Origin: JAGPFW01 sp964535155
Lineage (GTDB): Bacteria; Patescibacteriota; WWE3; UBA101185; UBA10185
Direction of reading: 5' to 3'
Length of the DNA stretch: 32,114 nucleotides
Assembly: GCA_964535155.1 (NCBI GenBank)
Contig: CAZHSR010000005.1
Location: 1 to 32,114 of the forward strand
The translations under genes were made by a program, and so were the position numbers. Positions 1 to 9,148 of this stretch are shown here, piece after piece (the first letter of the stretch is position 1; each line of letters begins with the position of its first letter). The notes under the pieces were generated by a model. That model did not search any database. It was not told the DNA's origin and saw nothing but the letters and a program-made list of their open reading frames with translations.

Positions 1-2257
1 GCAATCCTGTAACTCCTTTGGCGCTTCTTCCCATGGGCCTTGCGTCTTTTTCTTCAAATCTGATTGCCAATCCGCCTTTTGTAACAAGCATTATATGGTC
101 CTCCCCCGATGTGAGATCCGCTCTTACAAGAGAATCCCCTGCCTCTAAGCCAATAGCTATAATTCCTGTGGCTCTAATGTTGTCAAATTCGCTTAATGCG
201 GTTTTTTTCACAAGTCCGTTTTTGGTGGCAAAGGCAATATGACCTTTTCCTTTTTCTATTTCTTCTGCCGTAATAGCTAAAAAGGATTCAATGGTTTCCC
301 CTTGTGAAATGCCTAAAAAGTTTACTAAAGCGGTGCCTCTTGCTGTTCTTGAAGATTCAGGAATTTCCCAAACTCTCATTTTGTAAACTTTTCCTTGGTT
401 GGTAAAGAAAAATCCGTAGTCATGTGTATTGCAAATTCTCATTTTGTCCATGGCATCGTCATCTTTTAAGTCGGATCCTTGGACGCCTTTTCCTCCCCTT
501 CCTTGTGTCTTATAAGAGGCTTCTTTTAACCTCTTTATGTAGCCCTCCTTGGAAATGGTGACTATGCATGGCTCATTTGGAACTAAATCTTCTTCTTCAA
601 TAATTCCTGCTTCTCCTTTTAATACTTTGGTTCTTCTCTCATCTCCATATTTTTCTTTTATTTCCAGTAACTCTGCTTTTACTATTTCTATGATTTTCTT
701 TGGAGAAGATAATATGGCCACATAACCTGCTATTGTTGCCATTATTTCTTTTAACTCATCTTCTATTTTTTGCCTTTCCAGAGCTGCTAATTTGCGCAGT
801 TGCATGTCCAAAATGGCTTGGGCTTGAATTTCGGAAAGTCCAAAGCGCTTCATTAATCCTGATTTTGCTGTTTCTGCATCTTTACTTCCTCTAATAAGCT
901 TTATGACTTCATCCAAGTTGTCCAGAGCTATTTTTAGCCCTAGTAAAATGTGCTCTCGTTCTCTTGCCTTTTTGAGTAAATAAATTGTTCTATTAATAAC
1001 TATTATCTGTCGGTGCTTTATAAATTCCTCTAATATTGTTTTTAAAGTTAAAAGTTTTGGCTCGCTATTTAAAAGAGCCACCATGTTTGTATTAAAAGTG
1101 TTTTGTAATTGAGTATATTTATACAGTTGATTTTCTACTTTTTTAGCTACAACTCCCTTTTTAAGCTCAATTACAATTCGCATTCCATCTCTGTCTGATT
1201 CATCCCTTAAATCTGAAACTCCCTGAATCTTGTCTTTTTTCACATTTTCGGCAATTTTCTCAATTAATGAGGATTTGTTTACCTGATAAGGAATTTCTGT
1301 GACAATAATTTGAGCCTTTCCTTTTTCTTCCTCAATTTCCATTTTTGCTCTAACAACAACTCTTCCTCTTCCAGTTGCATACATTTGAATAATTTCCTCT
1401 TTGTTATAAATTATTCCTCCTGTTGGGAAATCTGGGCCTTTTATGTATTTAACAAGGTCTTCTACTGTTGCTGTGGACTCAAAATCAACCGAAGCTATTT
1501 GGCTCTCTGCCCCTTTTTCTGGCTCCTTTCCTATGTTATCGGCATTTTCAATCATGAAGTTTATGCCATCCACCACTTCGCCTAAATTATGAGGTGGAAT
1601 ATTAGTTGCCATTCCCACTGCAATACCAGATGCCCCATTGAGTAAAACATTGGGTAGTTTAGAAGGTAAGAAGGCAGGTTCTTCGTTTTGAAGGTCGTTT
1701 AAAAGGAAAGGAACGGTTTCTTTGTCAATATCTGCATACAATTCTTCAGCAATTTTATTCATTCTACATTCTGTATATCGCATTGCAGCTGGAGGATCGC
1801 CGTCTATGCTTCCAAAGTTTCCTTGTGGGTTTATTAGCGGGTACCTAAGCGAAAAGTCTTGGGCCATTCTAACTAAGGAATCATAAATGGCTGTATCCCC
1901 ATGTGGATGGTACTTTTTCATAACCTCTCCAACAACTGCCGCAGATTTGTTATATTTGCTGGCAAAGGTCATGTTTTGGTCCTGCATAGCATAAATAATG
2001 CGTCTATGGACAGGTTTTAATCCGTCACGCACATCGGGAAGGGCTCGGGAAACAATAACACTCATTGCATAGTCTAGGTATGACTTTTGCATTTCCTCAG
2101 AAATGTCGGTTTTAATTATGTTTGGATCGTCAGGGATTTCCGCTACTTCTTCGTTGGACACAACTTCTTCGCCATTAGCTACAACTTCCTCATTGTTTTC
2201 AGAATCCCCATTTATTATTGAAGTTAATTCTTCATTGTCCTTATCTTTTTTTGCCAT
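1..2257 (-). CDS. gyrA: DNA gyrase subunit A (3' end beyond window)
   Basis: GyrA is the DNA cleavage/religation and wrapping subunit of the A2B2 gyrase, which introduces negative supercoils using ATP. Reading leftward from the ATG at 2257 gives about 752 residues before the window edge, so the C-terminus is missing. After an acidic N-terminal tail of about 50 residues come the winged-helix DNA gate with the catalytic tyrosine in AMRYTE (Y161) and the quinolone-pocket motif HPHGDTAIYD, which has Thr where E. coli has Ser83. A GyrA-box, QGRGGKG, begins near residue 585 and marks the beta-pinwheel domain, supporting gyrase rather than topoisomerase IV. The start lies 6 nt after the stop of the pyrophosphatase gene, so it is probably co-transcribed with it and with gyrB. 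No strong ribosome binding site is visible. Confidence 0.96.
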   Translation of the reverse strand, partial: MAKKDKDNEELTSIINGDSENNEEVVANGEEVVSNEEVAEIPDDPNIIKTDISEEMQKSYLDYAMSVIVSRALPDVRDGLKPVHRRIIYAMQDQNMTFASKYNKSAAVVGEVMKKYHPHGDTAIYDSLVRMAQDFSLRYPLINPQGNFGSIDGDPPAAMRYTECRMNKIAEELYADIDKETVPFLLNDLQNEEPAFLPSKLPNVLLNGASGIAVGMATNIPPHNLGEVVDGINFMIENADNIGKEPEKGAESQIASVDFESTATVEDLVKYIKGPDFPTGGIIYNKEEIIQMYATGRGRVVVRAKMEIEEEKGKAQIIVTEIPYQVNKSSLIEKIAENVKKDKIQGVSDLRDESDRDGMRIVIELKKGVVAKKVENQLYKYTQLQNTFNTNMVALLNSEPKLLTLKTILEEFIKHRQIIVINRTIYLLKKAREREHILLGLKIALDNLDEVIKLIRGSKDAETAKSGLMKRFGLSEIQAQAILDMQLRKLAALERQKIEDELKEIMATIAGYVAILSSPKKIIEIVKAELLEIKEKYGDERRTKVLKGEAGIIEEEDLVPNEPCIVTISKEGYIKRLKEASYKTQGRGGKGVQGSDLKDDDAMDKMRICNTHDYGFFFTNQGKVYKMRVWEIPESSRTARGTALVNFLGISQGETIESFLAITAEEIEKGKGHIAFATKNGLVKKTALSEFDNIRATGIIAIGLEAGDSLVRADLTSGEDHIMLVTKGGLAIRFEEKDARPMGRSAKGVTGL

Positions 2258-2263
2258 TTTATT

Positions 2264-3205
2264 TTATTTAGTTAACACTTTCTCAATTTGAGGCGCAATG
2301 TCCTTTTTTCTACTCATTTTTGGACCAATGTCAGCAATTCCGTCAATTCCTTCTGTTGTAAAGGCCTCTTCTAAGATTCTTTGCTCTTCTTCATTTGAGT
2401 ACAAAACTTGCGAATTTACATTTAATATATCAGTTATGACAATATAACCTATTCCTGCCCCTTCCTCAGATTTTGCGTTTTCCAAAATCTCTATTAACTC
2501 CGCCTTCTTTTCAAGGATAACATCTGGTTCTACAGTTTCTATTTGGTTTATAAACACTTCTTTTTCGCCAAATTTAAACACCTTAAAGTCTTTTTTGGCA
2601 ATTTCTTCTAGTGAAAGGCCTGAAATATCCGATTTTGCCTTAAATATTTCAAAAGTGAGTTTGTCTAAATCCGCTTCTAGTCTTTCTGCCAATTCATGCG
2701 CAAACTCTGAATCCAATCCTGTTGTAGTGCTAGATTTTAAGCCTTGCGTATCCGAAAGGATGGCACATAAAATTAGGTTCTTTGCAGTTTCGGAAGGCTC
2801 TATTCCCTCTTTTTTAAATAATGAGTAAATTATTGATGCAGTTGCCCCCACGGGAAGAATGCTTATTTGTAAAGGAAATGCAAAGTTAAGATTTACTTTG
2901 TGATGGTCCACAAGTTCCAAAACTCCTTTTGGATTAACCTTTTCATGTCGCTGACTCTCTTCGTTATGATCCACAAGTATAAACTTATCCTTGTCTGTTA
3001 CCTCGGCAGAATCTAAACTTGTAGGAATTTCTACCCCAAACTTTTGTATGACAAAGGCTGTCTCTTTATTTATTTCACCCGCCCTCGCAGGGATTATCCT
3101 TGCGTCGGTATATTTCCCAGTCTTTGTCAAAAATTCAGCATATAAAATTGCTGATATTACGCTGTCTAAATCTGGTGTCTTATGTCCTGTTATATAAATG
3201 TTCAT
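2264..3205 (-). CDS. ppaC: Manganese-dependent inorganic pyrophosphatase (family II, DHH)
   Basis: This cytoplasmic enzyme hydrolyses pyrophosphate to two phosphates, pulling biosynthetic reactions forward. The 313-residue length fits family II. The N-terminal DHH domain shows the metal-binding motifs GHKTPDLDS (residues 7-15), LVDHNE and ELVDHHK; the C-terminal DHHA2 domain ends with a basic stretch including SRKKD that matches the SRK substrate-binding loop of the family. It lacks the CBS/DRTGG regulatory insert of some homologues. It sits between gyrB and gyrA on the same strand, 12 nt after the gyrB stop and 6 nt before the gyrA start, so a three-gene transcript is likely. The start codon lies in very AT-rich DNA without a clear Shine-Dalgarno sequence. 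Confidence 0.93.
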   Translation of the reverse strand: MNIYITGHKTPDLDSVISAILYAEFLTKTGKYTDARIIPARAGEINKETAFVIQKFGVEIPTSLDSAEVTDKDKFILVDHNEESQRHEKVNPKGVLELVDHHKVNLNFAFPLQISILPVGATASIIYSLFKKEGIEPSETAKNLILCAILSDTQGLKSSTTTGLDSEFAHELAERLEADLDKLTFEIFKAKSDISGLSLEEIAKKDFKVFKFGEKEVFINQIETVEPDVILEKKAELIEILENAKSEEGAGIGYIVITDILNVNSQVLYSNEEEQRILEEAFTTEGIDGIADIGPKMSRKKDIAPQIEKVLTK

Positions 3206-3217
3206 ATTTTTTATAAA

Positions 3218-5204
3218 TTAAATAATATCCACATTAGCCTGTTTAGCATGTGTTTGGATAAATCTTTTCCTCGGAGGGACTTGATCCCCCATTAATGTTG
3301 TAAAAGTCTCTTCTGTAGCTGCCGCGTCATCGATGGTAATTTTCTTNNNNNNNNNNCTCTGGATTCATAGTAGTCTCCCAAAGTTCTTCTGGATTCATTT
3401 CTCCAAGACCTTTAAACCGTTGAATAGTGGCTTTTTTACCTTCTTCAGTCTTTGCAAATTTTTCTCTTTCACTTTCATCAAATAGATATTTCTTGTTTTT
3501 ACCCCAAGAAGCTTTAAACAAAGGAGGGAAAGCCACATACACATGCCCGCCTTCTATTAACTGTTTCATGTGTCTGTAAAAAAAGGTTAGGTATAGGGTA
3601 TTAATATGCATTCCATCCGCGTCAGCATCTGCCATGATAATTAATTTGTTATACCTAAGGTTTGCAGGGTCGTAATGCTCCCCTATTCCAACCCCTATGG
3701 CAATAATTAAGTTTTTTAAGCGGAATTCATCAATTACTCGGTCTAGTCTAGCCCTTTCCGTGTTTAGAACTTTTCCAAAAAGGGGCAATATAGCCTGAAA
3801 TTCTCTACTTCGAGCCGCTTTTGCAGAACCTCCTGCTGAATCTCCTTCTACAATAAAAAGCTCTGTATCTTCGGATTTCTTGGACGAACAGTCGGCCAGT
3901 TTACCGGGTAAAACTCCACTTCCATCTAAGATGCCTTTTCTTAAAACTGTCTGTCTAGCTGCTTTTGCCGCAAGTCTTGCCCTTAAAGCCAAAACATTTT
4001 TTTGAATAATTCTCTCGGCTTCTTTAGGGTTCTCTTCCAAAAACATGTCCAAGGCGTCTTTTGTAACGGATTCCACTATAGAACGAACTCTTGAGTTCCC
4101 CAATTTTCCTTTTGTTTGACCCTCAAATTGCAACTCATCCGAATTTAGCTTAATGGAAACAATGGCAGTTAATCCTTCTCGCAGGTCCTCACTGGAAAGA
4201 TTTTGATCCTTTTCTTTTAAATATTCTTTATCTCTGGCATATTGATTTATTGACCTGGTTAAAGCTGATCTAAATCCCGTTAAATGTGTTCCTCCTTCGA
4301 TTGTTTTTATGTGGTTTGCAAATGAAATAACATTTTCTGCATACGAGTCGTTATATTGCATAGCTACTTCAACTTCTACCTCGTCAATGCTATTGTGGAC
4401 ATAAAAAACTCTGTTGTTAATGGCAGTTTTGTTTCTGTTAAGTGAGGTTAAAAAGGTTTTTACACCGCCTTCAAAATAATATGTATGATGCAAATCTTCT
4501 CTGTGGTCAACAAGTTCAAATTTTATTCCAGCTGTAAGATATGCGTATTCCTTTAATTGATCTATAAAAAAGTTGATTCTAAAGTTGACGTCTTCAAAAA
4601 CTGTTTCGTCTGGAAGGAATTGGACAATTGTTCCCGATTCATGTTCCCAGTCTTTGAGGTCAATTTCCCAATTGGTGCTTTTTAATTCGGTTGGATTTTT
4701 TGGGTCAAACTTATGCGTAGGGCTAACTAATCTTCCGCCATCTTTAAATTCAACAAGTACTTGGTCGTCACCTCTTTTGACATAAACCCTCATCCATTTG
4801 GAAAGAGCATTAACAACCGAAGAGCCTACGCCATGAAGTCCTGAGGAAACCTTATACCCGCCCCCACCAAATTTTCCTCCCGCGTGAAGTTTTGCAAAGG
4901 CAAGTTCCAAGGCACTAACACCATATTGCTTGTTCATTTCATAAGGACAGCCACGGCCGTTGTCGTAAATGGCAACAGAACCGTCTTTAAAAAATTCAAC
5001 CTTGATGTGAGAGGCAAATCCGGCAATAGCTTCATCCATGGAGTTGTTGACTATTTCAGTAACTAAGTGATGTAAGCCTGTAATTCCTGTGGAGCCAATG
5101 TACATTCCAGGGCGTTTTCTAACGGGATCTAAGCCCTCTAGGACTTGTATTTGGTCGGCTCCGTAGTCGATGGGTGTGTTATTTTTAATGTCGCTTTTGG
5201 TCAT
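3218..5204 (-). CDS. gyrB: DNA gyrase subunit B (contains an assembly gap)
   Basis: GyrB is the ATPase subunit of gyrase. The GHKL ATPase motifs are visible (NSMDEAIAGF, DNGRGCP, GLHGVGSSVVNALS), followed by the Toprim motifs EGDSAGG and MADADADG. A run of 10 Ns at 3347-3356 interrupts the C-terminal part and appears to end the frame. The reading frame resumes after the gap: the DNA from 3346 to 3218 encodes KKITIDDAA, then LMGDQVPPRKRFI and a terminal NVDII before TAA. The upstream part is exactly 616 codons and the downstream part exactly 43 codons including stop, so the true gap must be a multiple of three. Comparison with E. coli (PE-SRRMLR-VT) suggests four missing codons and a 662-residue protein. 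The truncation is therefore an artefact. A promoter lies immediately upstream. Confidence 0.95.
3347..3356. other. Assembly gap (10 N)
   Basis: Ten undetermined bases lie inside gyrB. The arbitrary length of 10 breaks the reading frame; 12 nt would restore it and fit the family alignment. Confidence 0.99.
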
Positions 5205-5214
5205 AGACTGAGTT

Positions 5215-5243
5215 ATTCTAGGTGATTTTTTGGCTTCTGTAAA
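5215..5243 (-). promoter_or_regulatory. Sigma70-type promoter for gyrB
   Basis: On the minus strand, a TTTACA -35 (5243-5238) is followed after 17 nt by a TAGAAT -10 (5220-5215). The -10 ends 10 nt before the gyrB ATG at 5204, so the predicted transcript has only about 4 nt of leader. No Shine-Dalgarno sequence is present, consistent with leaderless or nearly leaderless translation. The transcript probably continues through ppaC and gyrA. Confidence 0.6.
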
Positions 5244-5293
5244 CTTGTATAATGCGTGTCTATTGGGTTTTTCGCTTTTGTGACAGAATTTTC

Positions 5294-5971
5294 CTACTGT
5301 AAATGCACCAGCAGATTATCCATTCCCAGAGCCAAATTCACATTTGTCGCCTTCAAATCCTCTTTGACTTCTGCTAATAATTGGAGGTTTTCCTTTTGCT
5401 GCCTCATCTCTTCGGTTTTTGTTGATTTCCTCATTAATTCCAACTCGCAATTTATCCAGTTTTCCAAGATAGCAATAGCCTCTAACCGCTCTTTTTTTGC
5501 TATTTTTTCTGCCAAATCAAGCTTTGCGCTTATTGGAAGTTTCTTTATTTTCTCCCACGAAGGAGCATCGCTCCCCTTTTGAGCTTTACCTGACAATTGA
5601 ATTAGCTGGCACCTTGAAATTACGGTTTCCAATAAGTTTTTTTTGTCGGGGCACTCTAGAATAACCGTGGCATATTTTGGCAATTCTTCCAGGCTTTTTA
5701 GTAAAGCATTTTGTGTCTGTTTATTTAACAAATGTGCGTCTTCAATAATCACAAGTTTTGTGTCGCTCTCATAAGGTTTTTGAGATAAAAACTTTATGAT
5801 TTGCCTAGCTTTTTCTATGCCAATGCTACTTTTCCCTTTTTCAGGTGTGATTTTAAGTAGGTCGGGGTTATTTTCTTTCTCCAGCCTAACCGAAAGGTCC
5901 GCCACCACCCCTTCGATTTTTTGTAGCCTTTCCTTTTTATTTCCTCCAAAGATTAATATTGCTCCTTGCAT
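5294..5971 (-). CDS. holB: DNA polymerase III delta-prime-like clamp-loader subunit
   Basis: This 225-residue protein resembles the delta-prime subunit of the replicative clamp loader, an AAA+ protein that helps open the beta clamp. The central block IGIEKARQIIKFLSQKP, then KLVIIEDAHLLNKQTQNALLK and SLEELP, then a TVISRCQLI sensor-like segment, matches HolB/DnaX-type AAA+ domains. There is no Walker A loop; the equivalent N-terminal region reads FGGNKKER, consistent with the ATP-inactive delta-prime role. It is shorter than typical delta-prime (over 300 residues), with a reduced C-terminal collar domain. A TAGGA ribosome binding site precedes the ATG. It is divergent from pilB, and its start is only 23 nt from the inverted-repeat element. 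It lies upstream of gyrB but gyrB has its own promoter. Confidence 0.78.
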   Translation of the reverse strand: MQGAILIFGGNKKERLQKIEGVVADLSVRLEKENNPDLLKITPEKGKSSIGIEKARQIIKFLSQKPYESDTKLVIIEDAHLLNKQTQNALLKSLEELPKYATVILECPDKKNLLETVISRCQLIQLSGKAQKGSDAPSWEKIKKLPISAKLDLAEKIAKKERLEAIAILENWINCELELMRKSTKTEEMRQQKENLQLLAEVKEDLKATNVNLALGMDNLLVHLQ

Positions 5972-5994
5972 ATAAAAATCCTACCATTTTTTAA

Positions 5995-6287
5995 AGGACA
6001 CTTCTCGTGCAGGACACTTCTGATTTTGGGGTACTTAGGAGTATTTCCTATTAAAAGAATGAATATTGCAAAAAGATACAACACGAATTATGTGAATAGC
6101 AGAGAAATATTATTATTACGGATTGCAGTTTTTATTTATTCTTCATAAGTTTTTATGAAACACTAGTCCTAGGCTGTAAAGCTCTATTACCTAGTATTAA
6201 TTATATTATCGGGACTCTTTAACTTAAAGAAAAGGATTTTGCATATAAAATTACTTTTTGAGAAGTGTCCTCGGTGAGAAGTGTCCT
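5995..6287. mobile_element. Inverted-repeat-bounded element without ORF (MITE-like or transposon remnant)
   Basis: The left end is AGGACACTTCTC (5995-6006), 4 nt, then AGGACACTTCTG (6011-6022). The right end is GAGAAGTGTCCT (6260-6271), 4 nt, then GAGAAGTGTCCT (6276-6287). The two ends are thus 28 bp inverted repeats, each two 12-mers with a 4 nt spacer; only the spacers and one base differ. The interior of about 237 bp is very AT-rich, has no credible gene and holds a small hairpin, TTCATAA with TTATGAA (6142-6159). Tandem binding sites at each end resemble transposase-binding ends, so a non-autonomous element or remnant is likely; the IS family is not assignable by eye and no clear target-site duplication is seen. 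It occupies most of the holB/pilB intergenic region and may supply or disrupt their promoters. Confidence 0.6.
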
Positions 6288-6315
6288 CATTATGTTATGA
6301 TTAATTAAACTGCCT

Positions 6316-8085
6316 ATGGCCTACGAATTTACTGGTAAGACAATTGAAGACATCCTTTACGAAAAGGAACTTATAACCTTGGACCAGGTTTCTGCACTTA
6401 AATTTGAGAGTCAAAATACAGGCGTACCTATCTCGCAAATCATAAAAACTCGGGGGCTTGTTTCCTCCTTAGAGTTTGCAAAAGCATATAGCCAAGCTTA
6501 TAACATCCCCTTGGTTTCACTTCCAGAAAAGAAACCAGACCCTTCTATGATGTCATACGTCACAATGCAACTGGCTACAAGTCAAGAAGTTGTGCCTTTT
6601 GAATACAATGCAGAAACAAATGAGCTTTCCTTGGCAATGGTTGATCCGCTAGATTTGCCAACAATAGAATTTGTAGAAAAGCGGTCTAATGTTAAGGTAA
6701 TTCCTTTTATTACAACTCCAGAAGATGTTAAAAAGGTTTTAAGTGATTTTCAAGGCAGCAAAATAGGCGAAGAGATTTCAGCAGCGCTGGAAGAGATTGA
6801 GCAGACAACCTTAAAACTGGACGGAAACTCTGAAGAAATCTCTAGCGCTACATTGCGAGATGCCCCAGTGGCAAGAATTGTGGGCATGATCCTAGAAACT
6901 GCTGTAAAAATTGGTGCCTCTGATATTCATATAGAGCCTTATGAAAAAGACACGCGACTTAGATACCGTATAGACGGTGTCCTAGAGGAAAAACGCACTT
7001 TCCCCAAAGTCATGCACGACCCCATTGTTGCCAGAATAAAGATTTTGGCAAACATGAAGCTGGATGAGAAACGAAAACCTTTAGACGGCCGTTTTAAGGT
7101 TCAAGTTGGAGAAACCGCTACAGATTTGCGTATTTCCACCCTTCCAACAGTTTATGGTGAAAAAGTAGTTATTCGTTTATTGCAAGACGAAGGCACCGTT
7201 TTATCCTTTAAAGACTTAGGCTTACGCGGGCTTTCCCTAAAAAGGGTGGAAGAAGCAATACTTAAACCCACAGGAATTATTTTGGTAACAGGCCCTACTG
7301 GGTCTGGTAAAACCGTTACATTAGCCTCGGCCTTAAACAAACTAAATACTGTACGGGTTAACATTATGACACTGGAAGATCCTGTTGAAATTAGAATTCC
7401 TGGCGTAAATCAGGTGCAAATTAATCCTCAAGCAGGGGTTACTTTTGCCACAGGTCTTAGAGCCTTCCTTAGGCAAGACCCAGATGTAATAATGGTGGGA
7501 GAAATTCGTGACGGTGAAACTGCAGAACTAGCCATACATGCGGCCCTAACTGGTCACTTAGTTTTGGCTACACTGCATACAAATTCCGCCTCGGGCGCCA
7601 TACCTCGGTTGTTGGATCAGGGAGTAGAAGACTACTTGCTAACTTCCACAATAAATGTTGTTGTAGCACAAAGACTTGTTAGAAGAATTTGCCCACATTG
7701 TAAAGAAGAAATCACTCCCCCAGAAGAAGTGCAGCAGGAAATGCGCTCAATCCTTCATTCTCTAGACCCATCCAAAGTAGCTACAACAACTAGAGATAAA
7801 GCCATTATTGAAGCCATGAAAAAGTTAAATAACCCACAACTTACCGTTTTTAGAGGAAAGGGATGTGACAAATGTGCGAATACTGGTTATCATGGAAGAG
7901 TAGGAATATTTGAAGTGTTAAATGTAAGTGAAACTATTGCAGATATGATTTTGGATCATGCCTCTTCTGGAAAGATTCACGAGCAGGCAACAAAGGAAGG
8001 TATGATAACATTACAACAAGATGGAGTATTTAGAGTTTTAGAGGGTGCTACCACCCTTGAGGAAGTAATGAGAGTTATTAAATAA
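6316..8085 (+). CDS. pilB: Type IV pilus extension ATPase PilB
   Basis: PilB is the hexameric cytoplasmic ATPase that drives pilin polymerisation on the PilC platform. The 589-residue protein has an N-terminal GspE_N/MshEN-type domain (roughly residues 1-150), then the secretion-ATPase core with Walker A GPTGSGKT at 326-333, an Asp-box region near 345-360, a Walker B/His-box segment (DPDVIMVGEIRD, from residue 388; HLVLATLHTN) and the tetracysteine zinc motif CPHC (459-462) and CDKC (517-520) typical of PilB/GspE and absent from PilT. It is the first gene of a tight run, with pilT starting 2 nt after its stop. The ATG has no Shine-Dalgarno sequence; a possible TATGAT -10 lies at 6296-6301. 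Confidence 0.96.
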   Translation: MAYEFTGKTIEDILYEKELITLDQVSALKFESQNTGVPISQIIKTRGLVSSLEFAKAYSQAYNIPLVSLPEKKPDPSMMSYVTMQLATSQEVVPFEYNAETNELSLAMVDPLDLPTIEFVEKRSNVKVIPFITTPEDVKKVLSDFQGSKIGEEISAALEEIEQTTLKLDGNSEEISSATLRDAPVARIVGMILETAVKIGASDIHIEPYEKDTRLRYRIDGVLEEKRTFPKVMHDPIVARIKILANMKLDEKRKPLDGRFKVQVGETATDLRISTLPTVYGEKVVIRLLQDEGTVLSFKDLGLRGLSLKRVEEAILKPTGIILVTGPTGSGKTVTLASALNKLNTVRVNIMTLEDPVEIRIPGVNQVQINPQAGVTFATGLRAFLRQDPDVIMVGEIRDGETAELAIHAALTGHLVLATLHTNSASGAIPRLLDQGVEDYLLTSTINVVVAQRLVRRICPHCKEEITPPEEVQQEMRSILHSLDPSKVATTTRDKAIIEAMKKLNNPQLTVFRGKGCDKCANTGYHGRVGIFEVLNVSETIADMILDHASSGKIHEQATKEGMITLQQDGVFRVLEGATTLEEVMRVIK

Positions 8086-8086
8086 A

Positions 8087-9145
8087 ATGAGCTTTTCTGC
8101 CCCAAAAATTTTAGAAAAAGTAGTCTCACTGGATGCTTCTGACTTGCATCTAACAGTTGGTTCTGCTCCCGTTGTAAGGATTAAACGAAACCTCTCTCCC
8201 CTATCTGAATTTCCAGTAATGACAATTGAAGATGTCAATAGCTTTTTAACTCAGGTTTTAGAGCCAGATCAAATGTCAGTCCTTGAAGTTAGCAGGGAGC
8301 TGGACTTCTCTATTTCGCTTGGAAGTAAGGCAAGATTTAGAGTAAATGCGTTTTATCAAAAGGGGTACCCTTCGGTGGCGTTAAGATACATCCCTCAAGT
8401 GATCCCGTCCTTAAAGGAATTAAACTTACCTCCAATTATAGGTGGACTGGCAAATGTAAAACAAGGACTCATTTTAGTAGTAGGTCCTGCTGGACATGGA
8501 AAATCTACTACTATTGCTTCTATAATAGATCAGATAAATGAAACTAGGGCGGAGCACATTATTACACTGGAAGACCCAATTGAGTACATTTTTACGAACA
8601 AAAAATCCTTGATAGAACAGCGAGAATTGTATGTGGATACTGCCTCTTGGGACAACGCTTTAAAGTCAATTTTGAGGCAGGACCCAGATGTTGTATTTAT
8701 AGGAGAAATGCGAGATATGGATACAACTTTGGCAGCATTACGAATTGCTGAAACTGGCCATTTGGTTTTTGCCACTTTGCATACTAATTCGGCGGCACAA
8801 ACTGTAGAGCGAATTATTTCCACTTTTCCACCAGAAAAACAGATGGGATTTCAATCTCAGCTTTCGGCTATTTTGGAGGCCGTTATATCCCTTCGATTGT
8901 TGCCCGCAAAGGATGGAAGTGTGCATCCAGCAGTGGAATTAATGCTAGGAACAGATGCTATAAGAAACATTATTAGAGAAGGAAAATTTGAGCAGATAAA
9001 TAATGTTATAAATACCAGTGCTCATTTAGGAATGACCTCTTTAGATAGGAGTTTGGCAACTTTAATAGAAAAAGGAATTGTATCTCCTGATGAGGCTTTA
9101 AGATATTCATTAAATCCTGACCAAGTGAGGAGATTTTTAAAGTAA
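8087..9145 (+). CDS. pilT: Type IV pilus retraction ATPase PilT
   Basis: PilT depolymerises pili, powering twitching, surface sensing and DNA uptake. Its length (352 residues) and order match the family: a PAS-like N-terminal domain (ASDLHLTVGSAP), Walker A GPAGHGKS at 133-140, DPDVVFIGEMRD from about 199, HLVFATLHTN, and the C-terminal AIRNIIRE motif that corresponds to the retraction-associated AIRNLIRE. It lacks the PilB zinc cysteines. The P-loop is unusual, since most PilT proteins have GPTGSGKS, but still fits GxxxxGKS. The start is 1 nt after the pilB stop, implying translational coupling, and pilC follows at once. Confidence 0.95.
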   Translation: MSFSAPKILEKVVSLDASDLHLTVGSAPVVRIKRNLSPLSEFPVMTIEDVNSFLTQVLEPDQMSVLEVSRELDFSISLGSKARFRVNAFYQKGYPSVALRYIPQVIPSLKELNLPPIIGGLANVKQGLILVVGPAGHGKSTTIASIIDQINETRAEHIITLEDPIEYIFTNKKSLIEQRELYVDTASWDNALKSILRQDPDVVFIGEMRDMDTTLAALRIAETGHLVFATLHTNSAAQTVERIISTFPPEKQMGFQSQLSAILEAVISLRLLPAKDGSVHPAVELMLGTDAIRNIIREGKFEQINNVINTSAHLGMTSLDRSLATLIEKGIVSPDEALRYSLNPDQVRRFLK

Positions 9146-9148
9146 TAT

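Noticed and set aside
5966..6148. 60-residue ORF inside the inverted-repeat element
   Set aside because: It starts outside the element, overlaps holB's start, and has no coding character or ribosome binding site.
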